From Gracilibacter sp. BRH_c7a (GTDB lineage Bacteria; Bacillota; Desulfitobacteriia; Desulfitobacteriales; Syntrophobotulaceae): a DNA stretch of 64,000 nucleotides. The stretch covers positions 1 through 64,000 of the forward strand of contig LOEZ01000061.1 in the NCBI GenBank assembly GCA_001516055.1. The letters are read 5' to 3'. The notes beneath the pieces were generated by a model. That model was given only the letters and a program-made list of their open reading frames with translations, did no database searches and was not told the DNA's origin. The position numbers and the translations under genes were made by a program. Positions 38,037 through 46,606 of this stretch are shown here, one piece after another (the first letter of the stretch is position 1; each line of letters starts with the position of its first letter).

Positions 38037-39956
38037 GTGAAAGGCATTCTAAAGAGATTCCTGAAGCAGAAAGAAGCCGAAGAGGCTACCTCTGAGGAGG
38101 GTACTGTAACCCTAGAACAACTCAAAATGGAAGTAGATGCCCTTTACGTTGTCTTATCCAATCTTTATGGAACAGATAAATTGATTCTCAAAGCCAGTAA
38201 GCTTGAGGTTCTAGGATTGATGCGCTCCGATAACCTGAGTGAAAGGGTTTTAGGGCTGCAAAAGCTGGTTAATGATGATCCAACCGAGCAACCACAGCCA
38301 GAATTAGAAAAGATACCAGAGATTTTGGAAGAGATAGAAGAACAAATTGCTGAAATTGTTGCCAAGAAATCTGTAGAAGAAAGACTTAACCTAGCAGTTG
38401 CTGAAAAAATGCAGGAACGGCAAGAAGAATACATTAAAGAAATTAAATCTCTGGTCTTAAAAGAATCGGGAGGGCTAGAGAACGCCCAAACCTTAAAGAA
38501 ACTTGCTCACTTGGAAAAGATGAATCAATCCAATCCTGTTTCTTCTGCGATTGAAGTATTGAGACCGCAGTCTCCAGAAGAGATTATCGGTCAGGAGAAT
38601 GCTTTGCAGGCCCTTTTAGCAAAACTGGCTACTCCTTTTCCTCAGCATATACTTATTTACGGACCTCCTGGTGTAGGAAAGACATCTGCTGCTAGGGTAG
38701 CACTAGAGGCCGTTAAAAAATTTGCAGACTCTCCTTTTGTTGAATCCGCTCCGTTTATAGAGGTTGATGGGACTACCTTACGCTGGGATCCAAGAGACGT
38801 TACCAATCCTCTGTTGGGGTCAGTACATGATCCCATCTATCAGGGAGCGAAGAGAGATCTAGCTGATACTGGAATTCCTGAACCAAAATTTGGCCTAGTT
38901 AATGATGCCCATACAGGGGTTTTATTCATAGATGAGATTGGTGAGATGGATCCGTCATTACTCAATAAGCTGCTTAAAGTATTGGAAGATAAACGAGTAT
39001 TCTTTGAATCCTCTTACTACGATCCTCATGATAACAATATACCTTTATATATTAAGAAGATTTTTGAGGAAGGAGTCCCCGCGGATTTTGTCCTTATCGG
39101 AGCAACCACTCGAGAACCACATGAACTTAATCCTGCCTTGCGATCCCGTTGTGCAGAAGTATATTTTGTTCCGCTTGAGCCTTCGCATATCATTCATATT
39201 GTTAAACAAGCTGCACGTAAACTTGAAGTTACCTTAGAAGACAATATTCCTGACATAATAAGCGAATATGTTATCGAAGGCCGGAAAGCTAACAGTATTT
39301 TGCTCGATGCGTATGGTTTGGCAAGATTTAAAAGCTTAGGAAAAAAAGATATAATAATCAAAGAAGATGATGTAAGAGAAGTATTGCGTTCAGCTAGGTT
39401 AACTCCCTATGTCCATAAGAAGGTAACGCCTGGGAAAGAAATTGGAAGAATAATGGGGCTAGGGGTTTCCGGTTTTCTCGGTTCTTTGCTCGAAATAGAA
39501 GTAAAAGTATTCAAAGGGCTTGCTGGAAAAGGAACTATTCGCTTCAATGAGACAGCTGGAACCATGGCGCGGGATGCAGTATTTAATGCAACTGCAGTTA
39601 TCCGAAACCTCACAGGTGAAGACTTAAAAAATTATGATTTACATGTTAATGTAGTTGGTGGAGGAAGGATTGATGGCCCCTCAGCAGGATTGGCAACCAC
39701 TATGGCTATCTATAGTGCTTTGAAAGAGAGACCGCTAAGACGAGATATTGCTGTTACTGGAGAGATATCCATCCAGGGAAAAGTTAAACCGGTAGGAGGG
39801 ATATACGAAAAAATATTTGGTGCAAAACAAGCAGGCATAAAGACCGTACTTATACCCGAAGAAAATCTGAGTGAAGTGCCTACAGGGCTTAAAGGTGTAG
39901 AAGTAACCACTATAGATAATATAGAACAAGCACTGGAAATAGCGTTAGTTGATTGA
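38037..39956 (+). CDS. lonC: ATP-dependent protease LonC (Lon family, sporulation type)
   Basis: The protein is about 639 residues. GTG 38037 is chosen because AAGGAAG lies eight bases upstream. A Glu-rich helical N-terminal region (1-150) precedes an AAA+ ATPase with Walker A GPPGVGKTSAARV and Walker B LFIDEIGEMD. The C-terminal peptidase domain has catalytic Ser in DGPSAGLATTMA and Lys in KVKPVGGIYEKIFGAKQAG. The family is called spore LonC in endospore formers. It overlaps the region just upstream of dnaB. Confidence 0.92.
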   Translation: MKGILKRFLKQKEAEEATSEEGTVTLEQLKMEVDALYVVLSNLYGTDKLILKASKLEVLGLMRSDNLSERVLGLQKLVNDDPTEQPQPELEKIPEILEEIEEQIAEIVAKKSVEERLNLAVAEKMQERQEEYIKEIKSLVLKESGGLENAQTLKKLAHLEKMNQSNPVSSAIEVLRPQSPEEIIGQENALQALLAKLATPFPQHILIYGPPGVGKTSAARVALEAVKKFADSPFVESAPFIEVDGTTLRWDPRDVTNPLLGSVHDPIYQGAKRDLADTGIPEPKFGLVNDAHTGVLFIDEIGEMDPSLLNKLLKVLEDKRVFFESSYYDPHDNNIPLYIKKIFEEGVPADFVLIGATTREPHELNPALRSRCAEVYFVPLEPSHIIHIVKQAARKLEVTLEDNIPDIISEYVIEGRKANSILLDAYGLARFKSLGKKDIIIKEDDVREVLRSARLTPYVHKKVTPGKEIGRIMGLGVSGFLGSLLEIEVKVFKGLAGKGTIRFNETAGTMARDAVFNATAVIRNLTGEDLKNYDLHVNVVGGGRIDGPSAGLATTMAIYSALKERPLRRDIAVTGEISIQGKVKPVGGIYEKIFGAKQAGIKTVLIPEENLSEVPTGLKGVEVTTIDNIEQALEIALVD

Positions 39957-39975
39957 GAAAAGCGAGGAGAAAAAG

Positions 39976-41310
39976 ATGGAACTTCTCAAAGTTCCTCCCC
40001 ATAATTTGGAGGCAGAACAGGCTGTATTAGGAGCACTTATGCTTGACCCCCATAAAGGCAGCGTTGTTTTCGAAATCCTGAGGCCGGAGGATTTTTACCG
40101 AGATAATCATAAAAACATCTTTTTGGTAATCAGGGATATCTTTGAAAGAGGAGACCCTGTTGATTTGGTTACCATTGCTGAAGCATTGAGGCAGAATGGA
40201 AGGTTAGAAAGCATAGGCGGAATTGGGACGGTATCTCAGATAGCTAATTCTGTTCCTTCAGCTGCCAATGTTGAATATTATGCTCGGATTGTAACAGAGA
40301 AAGCTCTTCTTAGACAACTAATAAAGATGGCGGGCTATATCGGAGAAAAGGGATATGAAGCGGGAGAAGAAGCCATAGCTCTGCTTGAAGAGGCCGAAAG
40401 ACTTATTATAGATATTTCACAGCGGCAGACAAAAGATGGTTTTATTGGAATTCGGAGTATTCTGCTTCAAACATTTGATAAGATTGAGTATCTATATTCT
40501 AATAAAGGGAACTTAACAGGAGTACCGTCTTACTTTAAAGAGTTAGACCGAATAACTTCCGGTTGGCAGCCTTCAGATCTGATAATAATTGCTGCTAGAC
40601 CATCTATGGGGAAGACAGCACTCGCTTTAAATATGGCTCAGAATGCGGCCATCAGATCAGGTATAAAGGTGGCTCTTTTTAGCTTAGAAATGTCTAAGGA
40701 GCAATTGGTTCAGAGAATACTTTGCTCTGAAGCGATGGTAGACCAGCAAAGAGTGAGAACCGGAGAGCTATTAGACTCTGACTGGCCTAAGCTGACTCAA
40801 GCAGTGGGACCTTTATCAGAAGCACCAATTTATATCGATGACACAGTAGGCATTTCGCTGGCAGAACTTCGTTCCAAGGCTAGAAGACTCAAAATGGAAC
40901 AGGGCTTGGGATTGATAATGATCGATTATCTTCAACTCATGACAATAGGTAAGAAAGCAGAAAGCCGCCAGCAGGAAGTGGCTCAGATATCCAGAGGTCT
41001 TAAAGGGGTTGCTCGGGAACTGGGAGTACCTGTAATAGCCCTTTCACAGCTAAACAGGGGAGTTGAACAGAGGCAGGATAAAAGACCAGTAATGTCTGAC
41101 CTTTTAGAATCAGGTTCTATTGAAGCAGATGCGGATCTTATTTCGTTTATTTATAGGGATGAGTATTATAATCCAGAATCAGATAAAAAAGGTATTGCAG
41201 AGATAATCATAGCTAAACATCGAAATGGTCCTGTAGGTACCATAGATTTGGGATATTTAAAAGAATTTACTAAATTTGTAAATTTAGATAGGAAACACAT
41301 CTCGGCCTAG
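39976..41310 (+). CDS. dnaB: Replicative DNA helicase DnaB (DnaC in Bacillus)
   Basis: The protein is about 444 residues from ATG 39976 (GAGGAG upstream; MELLKVPPHNLEAEQAVLGALML). The N-terminal domain is followed by a RecA-type motor with ARPSMGKTALALNMAQ and SLEMSKEQLVQR. DYLQLM and the arginine finger region are present. No intein is seen. It unwinds DNA at the fork and completes the rplI-lonC-dnaB cluster. Confidence 0.96.
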   Translation: MELLKVPPHNLEAEQAVLGALMLDPHKGSVVFEILRPEDFYRDNHKNIFLVIRDIFERGDPVDLVTIAEALRQNGRLESIGGIGTVSQIANSVPSAANVEYYARIVTEKALLRQLIKMAGYIGEKGYEAGEEAIALLEEAERLIIDISQRQTKDGFIGIRSILLQTFDKIEYLYSNKGNLTGVPSYFKELDRITSGWQPSDLIIIAARPSMGKTALALNMAQNAAIRSGIKVALFSLEMSKEQLVQRILCSEAMVDQQRVRTGELLDSDWPKLTQAVGPLSEAPIYIDDTVGISLAELRSKARRLKMEQGLGLIMIDYLQLMTIGKKAESRQQEVAQISRGLKGVARELGVPVIALSQLNRGVEQRQDKRPVMSDLLESGSIEADADLISFIYRDEYYNPESDKKGIAEIIIAKHRNGPVGTIDLGYLKEFTKFVNLDRKHISA

Positions 41311-41383
41311 ATCACGAATAGCTAGCAGAAAGGGGCTGCTAATAATAAAGGGATAAAAGTATATACTATAACTAGAAAGTATA

Positions 41384-41427
41384 AATTTCGAACGTTCATT
41401 GGTGATCATAGGGGAACGTTCGTATTT
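41384..41427. promoter_or_regulatory. Pair of inverted PurBox-like sites (or terminator hairpin) before purA
   Basis: CGAACGTTC (41389-41397) and GAACGTTCG (41414-41422) are inverted copies with CGAAC cores. The flanks (AATTTCGAACGTT and, on the other strand, AAATACGAACGTT) resemble the PurR consensus AWWWCCGAACWWT. The pair lies just upstream of a consensus promoter. It is also a 9-bp hairpin followed by TATTTTTC, so it may serve as the dnaB terminator instead, or as both. Confidence 0.5.
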
Positions 41428-41431
41428 TTCA

Positions 41432-41460
41432 TTGACAAAAGTAGGATTTGCTTTTAATAT
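41432..41460 (+). promoter_or_regulatory. Promoter of purA
   Basis: TTGACA (41432-41437) and TAATAT (41455-41460) are spaced 17 bases, about 54 bases before the purA start. The PurBox-like pair abuts it on the upstream side. Confidence 0.8.
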
Positions 41461-41514
41461 GAAACACGGACCGTTACTGCATAAAGTAGGCAGGATTGAA
41501 ATGGGGGTATTGAT

Positions 41515-42798
41515 ATGGCAGCAGTAGTTCTAATAGGAGCCCAGTGGGGAGATGAAGGGAAAGGAAAGATAACAGATTTCCTTGCTGAAAGGGCTGATAT
41601 GATTGTCCGCTATCAAGGGGGTAACAATGCAGGGCATACAGTTGTAATCGGTCAAGAAACATACAAATTACACCTGATCCCGTCGGGAATCTTTTATCCA
41701 GATAAGACCTGTGTCATAGGAAATGGTTTGGTGATTGATCCAAAGGTACTTTTAGAGGAACTTTCCTATCTACATGCCCGAGGGATAAGTACGAATAATT
41801 TGCGTATCAGTAGTAATGCCCATGTTATAATGCCATACCACCGTATTCTTGATGTCTTGGAAGAAGAATTCAAGGGTGACCATAAGATAGGTACGACCAA
41901 ACGAGGAATCGGCCCTGCCTATAAAGATAAAGCTTCTCGTACAGGAATCAGAGTATCAGATCTTATGGACTTGGAAGAATTCGCGAACAGACTGCAATAT
42001 AATCTCGAGGAAAAGAATTTAATTATCACGAAGATATATAATCAAGATAAACTTATCTATGAAGATATACTTAAAGAATATAAGTCATACGCTGAACAAA
42101 TTCGTCCCTATGTTACCGATACCTCTTTAGAAGTTAATAGCTTTCTTGATCAAGGACAAAAGGTATTATTTGAGGGAGCGCAAGGGACACTTCTAGATGT
42201 TGATCATGGGACCTACCCATACGTTACTTCATCTAATCCCATTGCAGGTGCAGCCTGTGTGGGCGCAGGTGTCGGACCTACAAGGATTTCAAAAGTTGTT
42301 GGCGTAATTAAATCATATACAACTCGAGTTGGTGAAGGACCTTTTCCGACCGAGTTAACTTGTTCAACAGGAGAGCTTATTCGCGAACGTGGAGGCGAAT
42401 ATGGAACAACTACAGGTAGGCCTCGTCGATGTGGCTGGTTTGATGCAGTAATTGCTCGCTATGCAGTGAGAGTAAGCGGAATATCTGACTTTGCTTTCAC
42501 TAAATTAGATGTACTGACGGGTATGGACAAATTAAAGATATGTACCGGATACCGCTATAAAGGAGAAAATCTCGCAGAATTCCCTCAGAATTTGAAAATT
42601 TTGGCTGAGTGCGAGGCTATTTATGAGGAAATACCTGGATGGCAGGAAGACATCACCGGAATAAATGAGTATGATAAACTGCCAGAGAATGCAAAAAATT
42701 ATGTTGCAAGAATCGAGAAACTGACTGGTATTCCTGTGACATTATTAGCCGTAGGTCCTGGAAGGAACCAGACTATAGTGAGAAATAATATTTTCTAA
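41515..42798 (+). CDS. purA: Adenylosuccinate synthetase
   Basis: The 427-residue enzyme makes adenylosuccinate from IMP, aspartate and GTP. Motifs are [21 protein letters not shown] (P-loop, about residues 7-27), [29 protein letters not shown] and [15 protein letters not shown]. Complete and of normal length. It stands alone between its own promoter and the tRNA cluster. Confidence 0.97.
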   Translation: MAAVVLIGAQWGDEGKGKITDFLAERADMIVRYQGGNNAGHTVVIGQETYKLHLIPSGIFYPDKTCVIGNGLVIDPKVLLEELSYLHARGISTNNLRISSNAHVIMPYHRILDVLEEEFKGDHKIGTTKRGIGPAYKDKASRTGIRVSDLMDLEEFANRLQYNLEEKNLIITKIYNQDKLIYEDILKEYKSYAEQIRPYVTDTSLEVNSFLDQGQKVLFEGAQGTLLDVDHGTYPYVTSSNPIAGAACVGAGVGPTRISKVVGVIKSYTTRVGEGPFPTELTCSTGELIRERGGEYGTTTGRPRRCGWFDAVIARYAVRVSGISDFAFTKLDVLTGMDKLKICTGYRYKGENLAEFPQNLKILAECEAIYEEIPGWQEDITGINEYDKLPENAKNYVARIEKLTGIPVTLLAVGPGRNQTIVRNNIF

Positions 42799-42911
42799 AT
42801 ATGGAAAGCCATTTATTGGTATTTCATGGCCTCTAAATACGAAAAGAATAGTAGAAGAATGGTTTTTTTTCTAAAATGACTAGAACTTTGATCTCTGATA
42901 ATAAAAATATC

Positions 42912-42940
42912 TTGACAGCGAAAGAGCTATCGTGTAAAAT
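42912..42940 (+). promoter_or_regulatory. Promoter of tRNA-Lys-Glu-Phe cluster
   Basis: TTGACA (42912-42917) and TAAAAT (42935-42940) are spaced 17 bases. The -10 element ends 15 bases before the first tRNA base. Confidence 0.85.
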
Positions 42941-42955
42941 TCTGAATCGTGGCGT

Positions 42956-43031
42956 GGGCCATTAGCTCAGTTGGTAGAGCATCTGACTTTTAATCAGGGT
43001 GTCCCGCGTTCGAGTCGCGGATGGCTCACCA
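42956..43031 (+). tRNA. tRNA-Lys (anticodon TTT)
   Basis: A cloverleaf of 76 bases with acceptor GGGCCAT/ATGGCTC, anticodon loop CTTTTAA (TTT) and an encoded CCA. It reads AAA/AAG. First gene of a three-tRNA transcript. Confidence 0.95.
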
Positions 43032-43055
43032 TTAAATACGTCACACAATTAACAC

Positions 43056-43130
43056 GGCCCATTGGTCAAGCGGTTAAGACACCGCCCTTTCACGGCGGTA
43101 TCACGGGTTCGAGTCCCGTATGGGTCACCA
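43056..43130 (+). tRNA. tRNA-Glu (anticodon TTC)
   Basis: A cloverleaf of 75 bases with acceptor GGCCCAT/ATGGGTC, anticodon loop CTTTCAC (TTC), T-arm ACGGGTTCGAGTCCCGT and a CCA end. It reads GAA/GAG. Confidence 0.95.
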
Positions 43131-43131
43131 T

Positions 43132-43207
<76 letters not shown>

Positions 43208-43218
43208 TAGCTTATTAG

Positions 43219-43244
43219 AATCCCTGCTAAATACAGGGATTTTC
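43219..43244 (+). terminator. Terminator of the tRNA-Lys-Glu-Phe transcript
   Basis: AATCCCTG pairs with CAGGGATT around a seven-base loop, followed by TTCT. It lies 12 bases after tRNA-Phe. Confidence 0.8.
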
Positions 43245-43276
43245 TCTGTCAAACATCTGAACTTGGAAAACTTTAC

Positions 43277-43305
43277 TTGACGGCTAATCCTATTATCAAT
43301 ATAAT
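43277..43305 (+). promoter_or_regulatory. Promoter of tRNA-Gly
   Basis: TTGACG (43277-43282) and TATAAT (43300-43305) are spaced 17 bases. The transcript would have a leader of about 75 bases before tRNA-Gly, containing an ATATGCT/AGCATAT hairpin near 43332-43350. Confidence 0.8.
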
Positions 43306-43387
43306 TAATCTTACCCTATAATCTAATCTGGCATATGCTTTGCAAGCATATAGAGGCCAAATTTAACCAGAGTAAGTATTGTAACAT

Positions 43388-43462
43388 GCGGAAGTGGCTC
43401 AGTGGTAGAGCATTGGCTTCCCAAGCCGAGGGTCGCGGGTTCGAATCCCGTCTTCCGCTCCA
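43388..43462 (+). tRNA. tRNA-Gly (anticodon CCC)
   Basis: A cloverleaf of 75 bases with acceptor GCGGAAG/CTTCCGC, anticodon loop TTCCCAA (CCC), T-arm GCGGGTTCGAATCCCGT and an encoded CCA. It reads GGG. It has its own promoter and is followed by a terminator with a competing hairpin. Confidence 0.95.
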
Positions 43463-43463
43463 A

Positions 43464-43495
43464 CACAGAATAAAAAGAGCATTCTGTGCTCTTTT
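43464..43495 (+). terminator. Terminator with overlapping alternative hairpin after tRNA-Gly
   Basis: AAAAGAGCA (43473-43481) pairs with TGCTCTTTT (43487-43495) as a terminator. CACAGAAT (43464-43471) can instead pair with ATTCTGTG (43481-43488), which uses bases of the terminator loop and arms. The two folds exclude each other. Downstream, no clear promoter is seen before the lipoprotein gene at 43571, so read-through from tRNA-Gly may feed it. An alternating fold resembling attenuation is the inference. Confidence 0.6.
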
Positions 43496-43570
43496 CAAGT
43501 AATGATAGTTGGTACCACGAAAGAGATGGCTTTGCGAGGCCTTACGGCCGAAAGGAGCTGAAAAAGAAAT

Positions 43571-44149
43571 ATGAAATCGGAACGCAACAGTCTGAAACTT
43601 GCAAAGAGTAGGTTATACAGAGGCGTTATTTATTTTCTGGTGAGCTTAGCATTAATTTTTGGCTTGTCAGGTTGCGACTCATTGGAAGATGCGGTCGAAA
43701 AAGCCAAACCATTGATACCCAAAGGTTACAACTTAGTTCATATTGAACAGGTCAGTGATAATTCGGGCATAGTTTTCTATACGTATAATGATGAAATTAG
43801 TGCAGGGATTTTTATCAAGAACACATTTGGTTGGGATTGGATTGGAAGCGGTATAGGTAAACTTGTTACTTATCCCGAGGGCTTACAGTGGCGTTATGCT
43901 GATTTAGAGGATAAAGGTAAGAATAGGTATTCTGTTTATTACGGAAAAATAGTTAACAAAGATGTTGAAAAAGTAACTGTTACGACTATGGACGGGGAAG
44001 TAGCCGAAGGACAAGTAGTTGATACGGAAGATCTTAGACTCTGGTATGCTTTTGTAGATGAACCTCAGGTACCGTCAGTAAATGCAGATATAGTTGGATA
44101 TTCCAAGGACGATAAGGTTCTATACGTTTTCAGTCAACCTAAGGATTAA
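43571..44149 (+). CDS. Putative lipoprotein of unknown function, upstream of SCIFF gene
   Basis: The 192-residue protein has a basic N-terminus, a hydrophobic segment (about residues 19-33) and lipobox LSGC, giving a lipidated Cys. The mature part begins DSLEDAVEKAKPLIPKGYNLV. I do not recognise a family. It probably lies on the outer face of the membrane. AAAGGAG is about 13 bases before the ATG and a GGCC-TTAC-GGCC hairpin abuts it (43538-43549). The SCIFF gene starts 20 bases after it, so the two are likely co-transcribed. Confidence 0.7.
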   Translation: MKSERNSLKLAKSRLYRGVIYFLVSLALIFGLSGCDSLEDAVEKAKPLIPKGYNLVHIEQVSDNSGIVFYTYNDEISAGIFIKNTFGWDWIGSGIGKLVTYPEGLQWRYADLEDKGKNRYSVYYGKIVNKDVEKVTVTTMDGEVAEGQVVDTEDLRLWYAFVDEPQVPSVNADIVGYSKDDKVLYVFSQPKD

Positions 44150-44168
44150 TAAGGAGGACATACATAAC

Positions 44169-44309
44169 ATGGCAAAACATATTCAAACAATTATCAAAGG
44201 AAACCTAAGTGCGACAATAAAAAATGGAGGTTGTGGCAAGTGTCAGACATCTTGTCAGTCTGCTTGCAAGACCTCATGTACAGTTGGTAACCAGGTTTGT
44301 GAAAAGTAA
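44169..44309 (+). CDS. scfA: Six-cysteine peptide SCIFF (ranthipeptide precursor)
   Basis: The 46-residue precursor has six Cys (residues 22, 25, 29, 33, 37 and 44) in CGKCQTSCQSACKTSCTVG, the hallmark of SCIFF. AAGGAGG lies upstream. Its radical SAM maturase follows. In the characterised Clostridium homologue CteA a thioether joins Cys32 to Thr37; the matching pair here is Cys33 and Thr38. A terminator follows this gene before scfB. The cleavage and export route are unknown. Confidence 0.92.
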   Translation: MAKHIQTIIKGNLSATIKNGGCGKCQTSCQSACKTSCTVGNQVCEK

Positions 44310-44332
44310 TTAAGTTCAAAAAGAAAACTTTT

Positions 44333-44358
44333 ATAGAACCTTTTAAGGTTCTATTTTT
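44333..44358 (+). terminator. Terminator after scfA
   Basis: ATAGAACCTT pairs with AAGGTTCTAT around TT, followed by TTTTT. It separates the abundant small precursor from the maturase transcript. Confidence 0.9.
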
Positions 44359-44378
44359 ATTTACGAGTTAAACAGAAA

Positions 44379-44387
44379 TGGTATAAT
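44379..44387 (+). promoter_or_regulatory. Extended -10 promoter of scfB
   Basis: TGG-TATAAT (44379-44387) is an extended -10 element; the -35 region (TTTACG near 44360) is weak. It lies about 40 bases before scfB, showing that the maturase has its own start in addition to any read-through. Confidence 0.55.
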
Positions 44388-44427
44388 ACAATACAGAGTC
44401 AAAAAAATTATAGGAAGAGATAGATCA

Positions 44428-45861
44428 ATGCTGAATTTAAAAAACTATAACATATCAAAAAATATTCATATTTATGAGCAAGGAAATCTGAGAATCGCTT
44501 ATGATGTCAATTCAGGATCACTGCACACCCTTGATAAGAAAACTTATTCATTCATCAAAGAAATGATTGAATCTCAGAGGAGTAATCCTTTAATTGATTT
44601 TAACTTAATAGGACAAATGTTGTCAGATGAGGATAAGGAAGAAATATTAGAAGAATTAGAACAGCTGCAACGGCATAACTTATTGTTCTCTGAAGAAGCT
44701 GGAGAACAGGAACCGATATATATCTCTCCTCCTATAATCAAAGCAATGTGTTTACATGTTGCTCACGATTGTAACTTAAGATGCGGCTACTGTTTTGCTG
44801 GGACTGGCTTATTCGGAGGATGTAGAGAACTCATGAGCCTTGAGACAGGTAGGGAAGCAATAGATTACTTACTTAAACATAGTGGTTCCCGTCCTCAATG
44901 TGAAGTTGATTTTTTCGGAGGGGAACCTCTGATGAATTTAGCTGTGGTTAAAGAATTGATTTCTTATGGGAAAATGGCTGCGAAAAAGGTTGGTAAACGA
45001 ATTAAGTTTACATTAACGACCAATGCTATCCTGCTTGATGAACCGACAGCGAGCTATCTCGAAAAAGAAGAGGTTAGTGTTGTTCTGAGCCTTGATGGGC
45101 GTAAGGAAGTTAACGATAGGATGAGGCCATTTAGTAATGGTAAAGGTAGTTATGATAGAATAGTCCCAAATATTCTGAGGGCTATAAAAAAGAGACCTAA
45201 TACATCACCTTATGCTATTGGTAATTATTATTATGTACGAGGAACTTATACTCGTCACAATACTGATTTTCACCTAGATGTCCTTCATATGGCAGATCTC
45301 GGTATTAAACGGATTTCTGTAGAGCCCGTGGTAGCTTCACCTGAGGATGATTTTTCATTTAGTCAAGAAGATATTCAAAAGGTTAAAGAAAGCTATGACA
45401 TATTGGGAGAAAAAGTTCTTGAGTATAGCAAAAAAAATAAAGAGTTTACATTTTTTCACTTTAATGCAGGTTTAGATGATGGCCCATGTCTCCCGAAAAG
45501 ACTGTCAGGATGCGGTGCAGGGCATGAGTATATCGCTGTATCTCCTGAAGGGAGCATCTATCCTTGTCACCAATTCGTTGGCCAGGAAGAATATAAATTA
45601 GGCTCTCTTCATGAGCCGGATTCTGGGCTCCGAACTGACCTAGTCGAAAAATTCCGTAACACAAATATCTATGCCAAAGAAGATTGTCGTACCTGTTGGG
45701 CGCGCTTCTCTTGCAGTGGAGGCTGTCATGCGGCAAACGTTTCTCATAGTGGGGAATTGACAAAGGTTTACCCTCTAGGATGTGAACTTCAGAAAAAGAG
45801 ACTAGAAGTGGCCTATTATCTTAAAATAAAAGAAACCCTGGCAGTTGGGACAAACTGCTAA
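44428..45861 (+). CDS. scfB: SCIFF radical SAM maturase with SPASM domain
   Basis: The 477-residue protein has an N-terminal RRE-like region (about 1-90), a radical SAM core with CNLRCGYCF (CxxxCxxC, near residue 115) and a C-terminal SPASM domain binding auxiliary Fe-S clusters (CGAGHEYIAVSPEGSIYPCHQF, then CRTCWARFSCSGGCHAAN). It uses SAM and Fe-S clusters to join cysteine sulfur to a residue in SCIFF. It directly follows the precursor, the conserved arrangement in Clostridia. Confidence 0.95.
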   Translation: MLNLKNYNISKNIHIYEQGNLRIAYDVNSGSLHTLDKKTYSFIKEMIESQRSNPLIDFNLIGQMLSDEDKEEILEELEQLQRHNLLFSEEAGEQEPIYISPPIIKAMCLHVAHDCNLRCGYCFAGTGLFGGCRELMSLETGREAIDYLLKHSGSRPQCEVDFFGGEPLMNLAVVKELISYGKMAAKKVGKRIKFTLTTNAILLDEPTASYLEKEEVSVVLSLDGRKEVNDRMRPFSNGKGSYDRIVPNILRAIKKRPNTSPYAIGNYYYVRGTYTRHNTDFHLDVLHMADLGIKRISVEPVVASPEDDFSFSQEDIQKVKESYDILGEKVLEYSKKNKEFTFFHFNAGLDDGPCLPKRLSGCGAGHEYIAVSPEGSIYPCHQFVGQEEYKLGSLHEPDSGLRTDLVEKFRNTNIYAKEDCRTCWARFSCSGGCHAANVSHSGELTKVYPLGCELQKKRLEVAYYLKIKETLAVGTNC

Positions 45862-45940
45862 TTGAAAAATTTGGTCAGAAGTATAAAATAGTATTGGTAG
45901 AATCTTTTTGATATAAAGATTAATACGAAGGAGGAAAAAG

Positions 45941-46582
45941 GTGCAAAAGAAAACTCAAAAGTGGACTGTTACCGCCATAATAGTAATAATTAGTATCTCT
46001 TTGCTAGGTTCGTCATTCGTCGCTATGTTTAGTCCCAGCGATGATCCGTCTCCCGAGGCTCAAAGACAAGAAGCATTGGAAAGAGAATACTTAGAACGGC
46101 AAGAACGGGTTCAAGAATTGACTAAATCTGTGGAAGAGAACCCTGGTAATATTGAAACCCAAATAGAGCTCGCTGATGCTTATTTCGATAAGTCAAGAGT
46201 GACAGGCCAACTAAATTATGATGAATATGAAGAAGATCTACAGAAGGCAGTAGAACTGTACCAGGGTGTGTTGAATGAGCAAGAGGACAATGATATAATG
46301 CTTAAACTAGCAACAGCGGCATTCCTCTTGGGCGACACGGAACTTGCAGATAATACTTATATAGAACTTTTAGCAGCGGAACCGCAAAACGTAGATGCTC
46401 TCTATGGCCACGGCTTACTTCTCTTTTATAATAAACAAGAATACCAACAAGCAGAAGAAAAGTGGCAGGAAGCACTAAAAATTACCACTGATGAACAAAT
46501 GAAAACAAGATTGGAAGAAATGATTCAGGTTGTCCAAGGAGTTCCAAAGGCAACGGAACAGGAAAAACAAGAAGAAAATTAG
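45941..46582 (+). CDS. Membrane-anchored tetratricopeptide-repeat protein
   Basis: The 213-residue protein begins MQKKTQKWTVTAIIVIISIS, with one N-terminal membrane segment (about residues 9-29). TPR-like helices follow (NPGNIETQIELADAYFDKSRV, NDIMLKLATAAFLLGDTELAD and NVDALYGHGLLLFYNKQEYQQAEEKWQEAL). The C-terminus is charged. GTG start behind AGGAGG. Probably an assembly or scaffold protein; no specific function is seen. Confidence 0.75.
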   Translation: MQKKTQKWTVTAIIVIISISLLGSSFVAMFSPSDDPSPEAQRQEALEREYLERQERVQELTKSVEENPGNIETQIELADAYFDKSRVTGQLNYDEYEEDLQKAVELYQGVLNEQEDNDIMLKLATAAFLLGDTELADNTYIELLAAEPQNVDALYGHGLLLFYNKQEYQQAEEKWQEALKITTDEQMKTRLEEMIQVVQGVPKATEQEKQEEN

Positions 46583-46606
46583 AAGACGTATAGAGAAGGT
46601 GGATTA

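Noticed and set aside
39735-39929. Several minus-strand frames inside lonC
   Set aside because: They are antisense to a well-supported coding region, with no ribosome sites or recognisable domains.
43316-43498. Minus-strand frame over tRNA-Gly
   Set aside because: It is antisense to a tRNA and contains the GRRDSNPRPSAWEANALPLS artefact pattern.
43497-43570. Leader before the lipoprotein gene as a c-di-GMP, T-box or NiCo riboswitch
   Set aside because: Only a GGCC-TTAC-GGCC hairpin and a GGTACCACG word are seen. The conserved cores of those classes are missing.
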